Shown here one piece after another: positions 23,523-35,079 of a DNA stretch of 64,000 bases. Each line of letters starts with the position of its first letter. Position 1 is the first letter of the stretch. A program made the position numbers and the translations under genes. The DNA is from Anodontia alba (taxonomy: Eukaryota > Mollusca > Bivalvia > Lucinida > Lucinidae), in contig OZ024828.1 of NCBI GenBank assembly GCA_964016985.1, forward strand, positions 25,421,543 to 25,485,542. Direction: 5' to 3'. The notes under the pieces are model-generated. The model saw only the letters and a program-made list of their open reading frames with translations, had not been told where the DNA came from and searched no databases.

Positions 23523-24467
23523 ATTTACCTTAATATGTTTAAAGGTCGTATTTGGACAACAGAATATGAACAAAGAAAGGCTGAAAATTGGTTTTATATA
23601 ATATTTATGACACTTGGTTGCTATTTTATTGGCTATATGAATATATAAACATTTGCTAATTTTGTGAAAGTAGCAAAATCAAACAAATTTTGTAGTTTAA
23701 AACCCCAGTCCCACTTTTTCGAGTAAAGCTTCCAAAACTGTATTTTTTGGGACTCAAATTATCCATTTCTCAAAACGGTAATGTCTTGTGAACTGTTTTA
23801 TTGTTATTTGATCTGATTTAGTGTCAGGTTGATGTTTAATGATTGAACAAGCTGGTAGAATCAAATTGTATTTCACAGCTAAAGTCATTCCATTCTTAAA
23901 TCCAAGATGGCCACCATATGCCTGCATAAATCGCGAGAATGATGCCTACGAATTTTGAATTCTGAACATACATGTAAACTATGTCTTACTCTTGGTATTC
24001 TTTTCACTTTTCCCAGTTTTTGTTTTTTGCTTGTTTTTCACTGGTTCACCATCATCCGTGAATTCTATTTCAATACACATATATTCACCTGAGAAAGGAT
24101 CAAGGTCTATGTCATATTTCCAGTTTCAGAAATCATATTGATGTATTTGGCACACGCACATACAACTAGCAATGACCAGAAAATAAAGGTTAGGAAGAGA
24201 TGATGAAGAAGTGATTCATTGCGCGTCTAACTAGTCACCTTATAATTTTCTAACTAATTAGTCATTGACTATTGCAAAAAACACCAATTAAAGTTGGGAC
24301 ACTTTCTTTCTATCTTTTAATCTCACTAATCCTATGTTAATTAGCGTAAGTAGCTTCTTGTGTAGAAAAACTGCATAATCAGACTAATTAATAACCAAAC
24401 AATTTTGCTTTAGTCTACTAATGGGTTCCATTAAAACAAACTTAGATTAAGAGTTATTTGATAACTT

Positions 24468-26755
24468 TAGTCGCACCCCAACATGTTTTTTGGGTGAAGG
24501 TCTTCAACTCGCATGTGAGTGCGTCTGCAGGTGTAGCTGATGCTACCACTGAGGAAACCTGGAACAATATCAAGACTGGCCTGCTCAAGACAACTGAGGA
24601 GGTGACGGCTCCACCACTGGGATAGTGAAACCTGGTGGTGGAATGAGCACATGGAAAAGTCCATTGCTGCCAAGCGGAAAGCTTACAAGGCCTAAAAGAC
24701 TGGTAAAGGCACTAGGACATCATAGGATGCAGTCAAATGCATTGCCAGACATGCAGTGCACCATGCTCGTCAAGAAGCCAACAAAAAGTTCTATGAGAAT
24801 ATTGACCCCAAGTCTTCAGAAGTCTACCGCCTTGCTATCCTGTTTAGAAGAGAACGCTGATGTTGTTTGTGGCAAACCGCTGAAGAATGATGCAGGGGAG
24901 ATGTCAGTGAGGGAAGACTCGAAGCAGAAGGCCTGGTTAGAGCACTACCAAAGGCTTCTCAATGTTGAGTTTGACTGGGACTCAGACCACCTGTCGGGCG
25001 AACTACCAGCGGAAGGCCCACCCATCCCAATCACCATTGTTATGGATAAGAAGGCTATCTCTCAGATGAAGGCAGCAAAGCACTGGGCCCATCAGGCATA
25101 GTGGTGGAGATGATAAGCAGCCGGTGACACGGGCGCCTCCAGGATCCGTGACCTCGCAGCTGCAATCATTCGCAATGGCATGGTACCCTCTGACTGGGAG
25201 CAGTTTCGTTGTCTGTCTCTACCAGCCTTGTCCAGGGTAAGGGGGATGCATTGGAAAGGGGAATTACCACGGTCTCAAGCTGACAGAGCAGGTCATGAAA
25301 GTCCTGGAGAGGATTGTGGACAGCCTCATCAGACAGTTAGTTTCAATCGATGATTCCCAGTTTAGCTTTGTCCCAGGTAGAGGCACAACAGCTGCAATCT
25401 TTGTAGTCAGGCAGCTGCAAAAGAAGTATCTAGCTGCCAACAAGAGAATCTACATGGTTTTTGTAGACCCGGAGAAGGCGTTTGACATAATGCCTTGGAA
25501 GGTCATCTGGTGGGTGCTGAGAAAACCTGGTTTGGAGAAGTGGATTGTGCGACTGGTGCAGGAGATGTATGCCAATGCCCAGAGCCGTGTCCATGTTGGT
25601 GAGAGGTACAGTGAAGAGTTTGAAGTGAAGGTCAGTGTTCATCAAGGCTCGGTACTCAGCCCCCTGCTCTTCATGATTGTGCTTGAAGCCTTGTCATGCG
25701 AGTTCCACTCTGGGGTCCCCTGGGAGGACCTGTATGCCAATGACCTTGTTATCATCACTGAATCGCTCGAGGAATGTGTCAGGAGGCCTTTGACTTGAAA
25801 AGAAGCAATGGAGGAGAAAGGACTGTGAGTAAATGCAGGAAAGACAAAGATCATGATCTGTGATACAGGCCTGGACCTCCTGCAGATTTCAGGCAGGTTT
25901 CCTTGCACTGTCTGTCACACTGGAGTGGGCAGCAACAGCATCTTCTGCAAAGGCTGCAGCACGAAATGCAGTGGGCTCAAGCGCATGACAAAAGACCCTG
26001 ATTACAGATGTACATTGTGCCTGGGAACTGCACGCCCCTTGGACGGCAGGTCTGACCTGACAAGCTGGAGGTGGTAGCTTCCTTTTGCTACCTGCAGGTA
26101 GGATAAATGCTCTCAGCAGCCGGTGCCTTTGAACTTTCAACCACAACACATGTGAAAACCGCCTGGCTGGAAGAAGTTTAGGGAGCTGCTACCAGTTCTC
26201 TCTTCCCATCACCTCTCTTTCAAGGCACGAGGCTGCGCATACAGCTCTTGGGTGCGGAGCACAATGCTCCATGCCAGTGAGACTTGGCCATTGACAAAGC
26301 CAAACCTCCAACATCTGCAGTGAAATGACAGGGCAATGATAAGATAAATCTGCAATATCAAGCTGCAAGAAATTGTCACCACCAGATCCAGTGAGCTACA
26401 TGTACATGCGTGGCTTGGCATTGATGATCTGGACCTCATTCTGAAGGAGAGAAGGCTCCGCTTGTATGGACATGTGTAATGCTCCAGTGGTGCAGTCAAG
26501 ACAGCCTTTGACATACAGGTTGATGGAAAGCGTGGGCCTGGGAAGCCCAAGATGACATGGAAGCAGAAGACAGAGGGATTGCAGAGAGTGGAAGCTCTCA
26601 GCTATCGACCCTCATGATAGACATACCTGGAGATCTGGTGTGAGATCTGCCATATGTGCAGCAAACCAGCTACATGTACCTGGAAGGGGGCCTACTGATG
26701 TGGATGTTGTTCCTATACCTGCATGTTAATCAAAAATCTGATGATGATGATGGGG
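24468..26755 (+). pseudogene. Decayed RTE-like non-LTR retrotransposon
   Basis: A LINE ORF2 remnant read across three frames. Around 24500-25100 is a pre-RT region (ADATTEETWNNIKTGLLKTT, then KAWLEHYQRLLNVEFDWDSD). Around 25295-25798 is reverse transcriptase, with FVPGRGTTAAIFVVRQLQ, YMVFVDPEKAFD, VHQGSVLSPLLFMIVLEALS and YANDLVIITES. A Cys/His segment (CTVCHTGVGSNSIFCKGC) follows near 25910. The catalytic YADD is YAND here. Frameshifts lie near 24630, 25090, 25260 and 25800. The 3' end has GATGATGATGATG at about 26738, like the trinucleotide tails of RTE elements. Clade assignment is by motif resemblance only. Confidence 0.85.
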
Positions 26756-27870
26756 TGGGGTGCAGAGGGTGGGTTGGTTGGAAATTCTGAATGAATACCT
26801 GCATGTATGCTATCAAAATGTTGGAAGTTTAGTGCTCTATATGTCGCAAATAATATTTGGAGCAAGCTTGGTACTTACCGGTACATAGATGAAATAAAAG
26901 GAGAAAAAAATGAACACTAAATTTTTGCAGTTATAAAAAGTCCTGATGCAAAACTAAGCAGTCAGTAAAATTATTGATTTTGTCACCACTTACCTGTCTG
27001 AGCGACAACAAACTTATTGGAACAAAATATCCGTATTTACCTATAGTGTCCAGTCACTGTTTTCTTTAAGTCACTGTTAAAATATACTTGAAAGTCTTCG
27101 AAATTTTATTGGAATCAACTGGACAAATTTCTGTCTGACAAGTCCGATGATCCTATGGATTTCATGTATACTGCCTTGAGTTTCCCCTTGGATCATGAGA
27201 GCATGGAACAAACTGCCTATTGATGTTGACTTGGTACTTTTTACCATCATCTTTGATCTTCTGAGTTTAGATATCCATTTACAGTACCCATGAATGATTC
27301 CCATTGCTGTGCTAGTTACAGCCTTGGTAACCAGAGATTTGGGGTTCAGGAGGCAAAATTAAAACAGAAAGAAAGAGAACAAAGAGTTAGCCAGGCAGCT
27401 GAACTGTACATTTATAGCTGGCTAACTCTTTGGTCTCTTTCTCTCTACTTTAATTATCCAAACTTATGTTACTGTCCTTCATTTTTAACTTTTGTTTCAT
27501 CAGTTTTACCCTTCATGTAATGGTCAAGTGTGTCTTCATGAACATATAATATAAATGAGAAGAGCTAACCACAGTATGCATGACTTAACTTCTTGAAGAG
27601 GGCAACCACTCAGTGATTTACTATAAAAGGTATAGAGGACTTCTGCCAAATAGATTTGCAGGGATTGACTAATACAAGTCACATCAACAAGATGCTGGAT
27701 GAAGTCTGCAGTGGCCAACACTGGAAGCCCAGCACGAGCAAGCCCCTCTGACCTTCCACAAAATCTATACAGGCACTGTTGACCTTGACAGATGGATTAA
27801 GACAAACTAGAGCAGCACATGATTCACAATACATAAGATACCTATCCTACACTGAAGTTTTATAGTATTC
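26756..27870. other. No gene seen; one isolated palindrome
   Basis: A 30-bp-arm palindrome lies at about 27365-27447 (AAAGAGTTAGCCAGGCAGCT and its complement). I see no exon. Confidence 0.55.
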
Positions 27871-27879
27871 TTTCTATAC

Positions 27880-28210
27880 CCTGCTACAGGAAGGTGGCTG
27901 GGTATTATTGTACCATATTGGTTGTCCATGTCTCTGTCAGTCATCCATCCATCCGTCAGTTTTTTCGTTTCTGGATGATAACTTGGGTAAATGTCAATGG
28001 ATTTTCACCAAACTTGGTGTGTGGTTTATATTGTGGAGATCTAGTTTGGGATTGCTAATTGGCAGATTTTGTCAATTTTTGACATAGTTATCTGCCCACA
28101 ACATGTTAATGGCAGGTTATTATCATTTTACATTTTTATTTTTCCCTGGTCTATCCATTTTGGAATGATTTGTCTCCAATTGTGGTAGTGCAGAAACTAT
28201 AGATGAGTTC
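27880..28210. mobile_element. Pearl/Helentron-like fragment, one to two units
   Basis: A head hairpin-like segment (CCTGCTACAGGAAGGTGGCTGG) is followed by a GTCAGTCATCCATCCATCCG microsatellite, then a single TTTTCACCAAACTTGG-type unit. This is the same design as the longer arrays at 39, 45, 52 and 58 kb. Confidence 0.55.
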
Positions 28211-28304
28211 AGATCTCTCATTTAACTGCCCCGTATTATGTATTACTCACATACCTTTGATTGCTGTTTTATAATCGTTTTAATGTCCCATCCAACATTT
28301 TAAA

Positions 28305-29545
28305 CTCGCCGGGACTATGTCCCTGGAGAGCTTATGTTGTCACCCAGGCGTTTGCGTCTGCTTCGGCATCCGCGTTAGCACATTGTTTAAGTTTTCAAGA
28401 TGTATAGTTTTTTAACTATTTAAGGTACTGCTTTCATATTTGGCCTACACCTACTTTAGGGTAAGACCTTTCAATAGCATACACCCCCATCCCCAAAATA
28501 GACCCTTTATGTAGGTCAAGGTCAGTTCTTACTTTGTCTTTTACACCCATGTTTAAGTTTTGCGTTTTAAGTTTTGAAAAGTGTACATAAGTGCTGAAGT
28601 ATTCAAGATAGACCTAATATTTGGCCTCATCAGCCTTAGGGTTAGACCTTTCAATAACACACACCTCTTCCTCAGTTTGACCTTCTGCCTACGTCAAGGT
28701 CAGGTCATACTTTGTCATAAGTTGAACCTATCTTTGAGTTCTGCGTTTAAGTTTTGAAAAGTGTTTGTAACTGCTGAAGTATTCAAGATACCGCTTTAAT
28801 ATTTGGGGTTAAAACCCCCGCTGAGGTCGGCAACATTCTTTCGTAGAGATTGATCATGAAATATTTTCAGCGGTCATTCTCTCCCTTCCACTGATTCAAG
28901 AAAGGCAGTTGTCAGTTTCTGGCGAAAGAATGTGCACAATACTGGTTAACCGCTTAGAGGCCTGCCCAGTAAACATGTGGTTAGGTAAACTGACTCCACT
29001 CCACATGACCCCATTGGGTTGACTGGGCCATAAAACCTCAACACAAACAAACCCACACCAACATTATGGTAAGACCTTTCAATAGCACAGACCTTTTCCT
29101 CAGTTTCACTTTCTGCCAAGGTCAAGGTCAGGTTATACTTTGTCATTTAAACCCATGTTTGAGTTTTGCGTTTTAAGTTTTGAAAAGTGTTCGTAACTGC
29201 TAAAGTATTCAAGATGCTGCTTTAATGTTTGGCCCACACCTACCTTAGGGTAAGACCTTTCAATTAGTACACACCCTCAGTTTGACCTTCTGCCTAGGTC
29301 AAGATCAGGTCATACTTTGTCATTTATACCGGTGTTTAAGTTTTGAAAAGTGTACATGGCTGCTGAAGTATGTAAGATATAGCTTTCATATTTCATTCAC
29401 ACCAGCCTAGGGCAAGATGTTTCAATGGCATATACCGGTACCTCATCCCTCAGATTGACATTCTTCCGACATCAAAGTCAGGTCATACTCTGTCATTTAC
29501 TGCTATGTTTAAGTTCTGCATTTAATCTTTAATATTTAAAGATTG
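28305..29545. mobile_element. Pearl/Helentron-like tandem array (~180-bp units), with an inserted SINE
   Basis: Head: CTCGCCGGGACTATGTCCC, then about six diverged units marked by AAGTTTTGAAAAGTGT, GGGTAAGACCTTTCAATAG and CAAGGTCAGGTCATACTTTG. One unit is interrupted by a truncated SINE (28813-29055). No coding potential. Confidence 0.7.
28813..29055 (+). mobile_element. tRNA-derived SINE, 5'-truncated
   Basis: Begins inside the tRNA-like head (ACCCCCGCTGAGGTCGGC) and runs through the conserved body to the CCTCAACACAAACAAAC tail. Somewhat diverged from the 33.3- and 59.3-kb copies. Confidence 0.85.
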
Positions 29546-29870
29546 TTTTCTTATCTGATCAGCCCTTTCTGACGAGCTGTGTTGTCTTCTGACAACTTTT
29601 GTTGTTGCTTTTTGGACGGATTTTTAAAAAAAAATCCATCCTTTAAAATGGCGATGTTGGGTCGTCAGGCATCGTCCAAGGTTAGCCTTTTGGTTAAACT
29701 TTTTTTAAAGTTATATGTTACCTTTATTCTTCAGTGGATTGCTTTCATATTTGGTAGGGATGAAGAGGAGGACCAATAGGTGTTTCACATGTAAGAGAGA
29801 CAACTCTCACTTCCTTCCTTATTTAAAAAAACCCATCCATAATGCCGTTAGGCATTTTTCTTGTTTTATC
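29545..29870. mobile_element. Short pearl/Helentron-like element, single unit
   Basis: A GGACGGATTTTTAAAAAAAA hairpin head is followed by one unit (GGGATGAAGAGGAGGACCAA, then AAGAGAGACAACTCTCAC). The same unit is tandemly amplified at 41.74-43.33 kb. It ends in CATAATGCCGTTAGGCAT. Confidence 0.6.
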
Positions 29871-30166
29871 TAAATTTAGCAGATTGCCAGTTCAATACCA
29901 ATAACACAACATGTCCTGCATGGCATATTCCTTGGACCAGGTTTGCTCCTTGTCTACAACAGTGATGTGCATGACAAAATGTTGTGCTCCCTTTACAGGT
30001 GATACTGCCCAAGCCATATTATTTCACCACTGAATACAAGGGACAGACAATTCAGCATTACAACAGGGCCTTCTGTCCTTTTGAAAGGATTTGAAATGGG
30101 AAAAATAAGAAACATATTTCAAATGTTGTCTGTTGAAAGTTTTACTAAGCATGCTAAGTGTTTTAA

Positions 30167-30357
30167 TTAACCCTTGTCCTGCTGAATAAATTAAGATGCC
30201 ATGCCCACTTCTTATTTACAGCCAATCAGATTACTTGATCCAGGTTGTTGATACAGATTTAAATACTGAATGGCAAACATTGCAGATCCAGAAGCCAACT
30301 GATCTGGATCTACACTGTTTGCTTAGGACATGTCATGTTCAGCAAGAGAAGGGTTAA
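30167..30357 (+). mobile_element. piggyBac-like MITE, family P, copy 2
   Basis: TTAACCCTTGTCCTGCTGAA at the left; the right end AAGAGAAGGGTTAA is slightly diverged. The palindrome centre is partly deleted on the left arm. Confidence 0.8.
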
Positions 30358-30369
30358 TTGTGAGCCTTC

Positions 30370-30475
30370 TGAACAGGATATGCCTTTGAAAACAGTATAG
30401 CTCCAGATCAGTTTGCTTTTTCAGAAGCCAAATGATCTGTATAGAGATCTGCTCTGTTTGTCATTAAAGGGCAAA
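30370..30475. mobile_element. Family P palindrome fragment
   Basis: Central palindrome only (CTCCAGATCAGTTTGCTTTT and a diverged complement), without the TTAA ends. Confidence 0.55.
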
Positions 30476-30479
30476 TATA

Positions 30480-31377
30480 AAGGTTTTAATTCTACTTAAT
30501 ATTTAAGGGCACTTCAGTAAGGAGGTGACTGCCGAAAACCGCATCAAATTATCTTAAACGGTTTCTGAAATATTGCGATTTGAAATTTGATATTTAACAT
30601 CCAAGAGGATTGAATTCAGGCTGCCTCATTAATATTCATGAGCCTTTTTATGACATCATAAGGGAACAGTAAAATTTTAAACTTTTTTAAATTGCCAATA
30701 TTTTTTGCTCTTTAATCTGCATCAATTCAGTTTTCATATTGTTTAATTTATTCAGCTCCTTTAAACTAATATACATAGGAATTTAGCTCTTATTTTCCGT
30801 TTAAAGTGTTACATTTCAAATTTAAAAATTTCATTTAAATAATTTAAAATCCAGTTACAATGCTTAATAATTAGCCAAAATTGACTTTTTTGGTATTCAT
30901 TTATATGATATACACCCAAAATTCACTATTATTAAAAAAAACTTACGAAAAATTTAATATTAGTCAAGTTTTAAACATTTTAAAATTTAGCTTTAAATTT
31001 AAATAACAGATTAAATTATGAGCTAAATTCTCTATTCATGGGCTTATTTGTGGACAGAGACCAATTTCAATAATGGTGAAGGAGAAAAACTGTGTAGCAT
31101 ATAAGGAAATGCAGAATATTCCTGTTTAAAATTTCAATTTAAAATTTAAGTTCCACTATGACATCACAGAATATTGCATTGTGGGCCTTAATCAATACAC
31201 AATCCAAGGGAGGTTACTCTAACAGGAAAAAAGGTAGGTATCGTAAATTAATCACCATAACTTTTGATTGGATTGGAATTTTTTGATGGGGTTTTCAACA
31301 AAATAATTCTCTTAAAGCATTCTATCAACACCCTGAAAACCAGGAATATTTTAAATTTCTTTATATGTGCCCTTTAA
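30480..31377. other. No gene seen; AT-rich
   Basis: Very AT-rich (TTTAAATT-rich) sequence without frames or clear repeats. Confidence 0.5.
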
Positions 31378-31633
31378 GTACATGTATGTGAATTTGTAGC
31401 AACAGCTTGGATCAAGTAATCTGACTGGCTAAAAAATAAAAGTGGGCATGGCATCTTAACCCTTGTCCTGATGAACCCGGATATACTCTGCCTTTGCAAA
31501 CAGTGTAGATCCAGATCAGTTGGCTTCTGAAGCCAATTGATCTGGATCTGCACTGTTTGCCATTCAGTATATGAATTTAGTTCAACAATCTGGATCAAGG
31601 GTATCTTTATTTATTCAGCATGACAAGGGTTAA
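31378..31633 (-). mobile_element. piggyBac-like MITE, family P, copy 3, plus an abutting fragment
   Basis: A complete copy lies at 31456-31633 with TTAA at both ends. It is preceded by the outer arm of another family P copy (31378-31455: GGATCAAGTAATCTGACTGG), which suggests insertion next to or into an older copy. Confidence 0.75.
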
Positions 31634-32139
31634 ATTATTCATCATGGCAAGGATTAAAAATCAGCCTTGGCCTTTTTGCTCTTCTACAACCCAGTATGTC
31701 CCGGCTTTAACAGCAAATCTCTCAAGGTCACAGAGTTTATTCTGAAGACCAATATCTCAGGAATGCCTTGATGTAAACATGGTAAATGGGGAGGACAGTA
31801 ATAATCCATGAGAAAAGGACCACTGGACCAAAGTTCAAAGGTTTTCAAAAATGTTGCTTGCAGTTATCACATGTCTTTAATCTTATCATGACCATACAGG
31901 AAAATAATTCCTCTAATATCATTGCTACATCATAAAAAAATGCATTGTAGTTTTTGTAGATAGTATTACCAAAAAAAGACGGCCTAAAGTTCCTTAAGAA
32001 TGCTGAATAGCAAGAAAGACAGCTACGGGTTATATGCCATTTATAAAAAGGTGACTGGGAAGGAAGTCAGGAAAAAAATCAATAAAGGAAGCGTTACCTA
32101 TGAGAACATTAAAAAAAAAAATTCAAGGCTCAGTTTCAC

Positions 32140-32349
32140 TGACCCTTGTCATGCCAAATGATTTAAGATGCCACATCCACTCCTAATTTTCAGCCAATCA
32201 GATTACTTGATTCAGGTGGTTGATATAATCACATACTTAATGACAAGCAGTGAATATCCAGATCACTTGGCTTCTTCTGAAGCCAACTGATCTGGATCTA
32301 CACTGTTTGCAAAGGAAGGGCATATCCGGGTTTAGCAGGACAAGGATAA
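32140..32349 (+). mobile_element. piggyBac-like MITE, family P, copy 4
   Basis: Diverged left end (TGACCCTTGTCATGCC), full palindrome, and right end TAGCAGGACAAGGATAA. It ends 98 bp upstream of the PAK CRIB exon. Confidence 0.8.
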
Positions 32350-32447
32350 GACTCTTTTGATTTGTTTCCAGTATATTTTCTGTTTCTATCCCCCAAAAAT
32401 GTGTGAAATTTTTTGCTCTTATTATTATTTTTTCTTTCATGTTACAG

Positions 32448-32641
32448 AAAAGCTCCAAGATGCCCTTGAAAGGGAAGAAATCAAAGACGAGCAGCACTTC
32501 CAGTGGAGGTGATTCAGAAATGAGTATATCTGCTCCGTATATGGTGAAGCATCATTTCCATGTAGGCTTTAACAAGTGCACAGGAAATTTTGATGGCCTT
32601 CCACCAGCCTGGGAGCTTCTCTTGAAAGGTTCAACTATAAC
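32448..32641 (+). CDS. PAK: p21-activated kinase (group I PAK), CRIB exon
   Basis: This exon encodes the Cdc42/Rac-binding part of a PAK serine/threonine kinase, which acts downstream of Rho-family GTPases in cytoskeletal signalling. It follows acceptor TTTCATGTTACAG in phase 0 and ends at donor GTAAGT in phase 2. The peptide opens with a basic, Ser/Thr-rich stretch (KSSKMPLKGKKSKTSS) and then the CRIB motif ISAPYMVKHHFHVGF, with the I-S-x-P and H-x-x-H-V-G signature. FDGLPPAWELLLKGS follows, matching the E/F-x-G-x-P-x-x-W-x-x-L-L segment of PAKs. The Phe usually found two residues before the first CRIB His is Val here. The Met at 32460 could serve as a start; otherwise an upstream exon is required. 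Confidence 0.9.
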
Positions 32642-32705
32642 GTAAGTTTTATATTCATATGTGTAAATAAGAGAAATTATCCAAACAAATAAGTTTTATT
32701 TGTCA

Positions 32706-33135
32706 TAGCTACAGATAAGAGACGAGTATCCACACATTATTATTCTTATTTCGAGGATTGAGCGCAAGACTATCGTAAGTCAGATGGTTGTTTTTCCCCA
32801 AACCTAATCTCCTCACCATGAAGGCGTTATGAAGATTACAACATTTCTTTCTGTAAACAATGAAAATTTAGGTGCCATTGCTCGTACGAGCAATGGCACC
32901 TAAATTTGCATTGTTTACAAAGGGGTCCAAGTTGCACCTAAACAAGGGTTTCAAAAATATGTTTGAGTTACCATAGTCTTGCACTCAACCCTCGATTTCT
33001 TTACAAAAACATAACCTGTGTGGGTACTCATTAGAAGTGCCTCAGCGATGTGCTTTTAATGAGTACCATGGTTTTATGCAGAAATAAGAAAAAAACTGTT
33101 ACTTTTTGGTTGAAAAAAAGTGCCATATCTGAGGA
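32706..33135. mobile_element. MITE family B, interrupted by element U
   Basis: The left end AGCTACAGATAAGAG (32706) and right tail TTTTTGGTTGAAAAAAAGTG to about 33135 belong to family B. The palindrome is diverged (GAAGTGCCTCAGCGATGTGC). It is split by the 243-bp element U at 32752-32994. Confidence 0.75.
32752..32994. mobile_element. MITE family U with 4-bp target duplication
   Basis: Terminal inverted repeats of about 27 bp (CGAGGATTGAGCGCAAGACT opposite CTTGCACTCAACCCTCG). The centre is a 60-bp palindrome (GGTGCCATTGCTCGTACGAG). The direct repeat ATTT flanks it, and removing U restores the family B sequence CTTATTTCT. Confidence 0.8.
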
Positions 33136-33262
33136 TGTCATTTCTCCATGAAACCACAGTGTAAATTCATATTGAGAAATAAGCACAGTTGTCAGAATCT
33201 ACTCCAGTTCCTTACTACATGTATTCAGGAAAGGTCAGAGTCACATAATACAGCCCTCCCAA

Positions 33263-33567
33263 ACCGGCCTCGGTGGCTCAGTTGGATGCGCCGTCCGACT
33301 GGAGACCAGGAGGTCGCGGGTTCAACCCCCGCCGAGGTCGGCAACATTCTTTCGTGGAGATTGATCATGAAATATTTTCTACGGTCATTCTCTCCCTTCC
33401 GCTGATTCAAGAAGGGCAGTTGTCAGTTTCTGGCGAAAGAATGTGCACAATACTGGTTAACCGCTTAGAGGACTAAGCCTGCCCAGTAAACGTGTGGTTA
33501 GGTAAACTGACCACGCTCGACATGACCCCATTGGATTGACTGGGCCGTAAAACCTCAACACAAACAA
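33263..33567 (+). mobile_element. tRNA-derived SINE, full length
   Basis: The tRNA-like head has an A box (TGGCTCAGTTGGATGCG) and a B box (GGGTTCAACCCC). Its ends can pair as an acceptor stem (GGCCTCG with CGAGGTC). A conserved body of about 220 bp and an ACACAAACAAA tail follow. The 13-bp direct repeat ACAGCCCTCCCAA flanks it (33250-33262 and 33568-33580). It is not a functional tRNA gene. Confidence 0.92.
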
Positions 33568-33702
33568 ACAGCCCTCCCAAGGCACTAGATATAATTAAAC
33601 CCTTTCAGCGGCAGACCAAAACCAATACCTGTGGAAACAGTGAAGATCCAGATTAGACAGCTCATAACGAGCTAGCTAATCAGGATCTACATTATTTGTC
33701 AG

Positions 33703-33819
33703 TTTTGAGCAGAAATATGAAAAAAATACCAAAGTTTTTTATCTGAAAATCTTCAGTTTATGGAAGTGAAATTTTCTATATACATGTACATGGATTTGAA
33801 TAGGCATGTTTTTGTAATG
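33703..33819 (+). mobile_element. Family A MITE, right half only
   Basis: From TTTTGAGCAGAAATATG to TTTTTGTAATG, abutting a fragment (33600-33700) of a GATCCAGATTAG-type palindrome. Confidence 0.75.
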
Positions 33820-33976
33820 CAATTTCTAGTCAATGATCTGTCGCTTTTACTAAATCGATGATTGAGTGCGAAATCCTGGTTGGTTGCCCACACTACATCT
33901 GTGGCATGTGAGTACCCCAATTCTTCCAACGTGTACTCACAGCATACGTTTTCTTGAAGAAATAAGGAAATATATC

Positions 33977-34574
33977 ATTAATACGAAAACATGCCTATTC
34001 AAATATATAGAAAATTTTACCTCCAAAAACTGAAAATGTTAGGATACAAAAACTTTGATATTTTTCATATTTCTGCTCAAAACATAGTGTGTGTGTACTC
34101 GTAAGAACTGCCTCAGTGAAGCAGTTCTAACAAGTACGGTACTCAAATCTGTGTTTTTGAGCAGAAATAAAAAAAAATATGCATACCCCTGTAAACCCCA
34201 GTTTTTCTATATAAAAGTGGGATTTAAGGGGGTCAAAATATTATAGGCATGTTCAGTGCTTGCACTAACTGTCAAAATCAGGAAGTCACAGGACTTCCTA
34301 GCTCCAGTATCTGGAAATCTTGGTGATCAAGTTTTTTTCACTCACTTTCAGAAATTCAATCTCAATTTTCTTAAACTCTCATTTATGGAGTAAAACTGCC
34401 ATTCTTAAGCTAAATAACACATATTCATTCTAAATTTTTGTTATAAATGACTAAATATCTTTAAAAGTTGGGAGTCCCAGTCTTCCTGGCATTGATTTTT
34501 GGAAGTCCCAGGGCAAGTTTTGGGAGTCTCTGACTCCCAGACTTCCCTTAATGCAAGCACTGCATGTTTTTGTG
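33977..34574 (-). mobile_element. Foldback MITE family A, copy 10, with an element in its right terminal repeat
   Basis: Complete up to AGGCATGTT (34253). It resumes at 34561 with GCATGTTTTTGTGATG after a 307-bp insertion. Confidence 0.8.
34254..34560. mobile_element. hAT-like MITE nested in family A
   Basis: Ends CAGTGCTTGCACTAACTG and TTAATGCAAGCACTG are inverted repeats starting CAGTG, as in many hAT elements. A 6-7-bp direct repeat (GCATGTT) from the host MITE flanks it. The interior repeats GGAAGTCCCAG motifs. No transposase. Confidence 0.7.
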
Positions 34575-34730
34575 ATGCTTTATTCTTTTGATTGCAAAAT
34601 GTGCCTTTCTGGAACTATAGTGTGTAGTCTTGCTTCAGTTCAGAGACATATGACCAACAATGTGAGATAAATGTACATTTGGGCATGTCCACTCAGCAGA
34701 CTTTAATCAGTATGGGCATTCATGTAATCT

Positions 34731-35009
34731 CATTACGAAAACACGCCTATTCAGATGTATTGAAAATTTCACCACCAAAAGAATGAAAATTTTCAGATAA
34801 AAATTCTGATATTTTTCATATTTCTGCTCAAAACATATATTGTGGGTACTCGTTAGAACTGCCTCAGCAAGGCAGTTCTAATGAGTACCCACAATCTCAG
34901 TTTTTGAGCAGAAATAAGAAAAATAATGTATACCCCTGTAAACCCCAGTTTTACTATATAAAAGTAGGGTTTAAGGGGGTCAAAATTATATAGGCATGTG
35001 TTTGTGATG
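34731..35009 (-). mobile_element. Foldback MITE family A, copy 11
   Basis: Full-length. The stem here is GAACTGCCTCAGCAAGGCAG, with paired changes compared with GAACCGCC/GGCGGTTC copies. Confidence 0.87.
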
Positions 35010-35079
35010 TCTTGTAGAAAATGTATTCATTCTTATTTTATCCCTCTTGCACATACTTATTAATAGCTACAGATAAGAG

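Noticed and set aside
24468..26755. A host gene with a PHD-like Cys cluster
   Set aside because: The Cys segment follows reverse transcriptase blocks in the order typical of this LINE group, and the frame is broken in several places.
29579..29779. Frame beginning near ATGGCGATGTTGGG as a possible PAK first exon
   Set aside because: It overlaps a pearl-like element (its unit recurs at 41.7-43.3 kb), and no donor in a matching phase was found.
33263..33337. A tRNA gene
   Set aside because: The A and B boxes and acceptor-like stem are present, but the anticodon stem is poor and the same head recurs with a SINE body, tail and target duplications at 59.3 kb.
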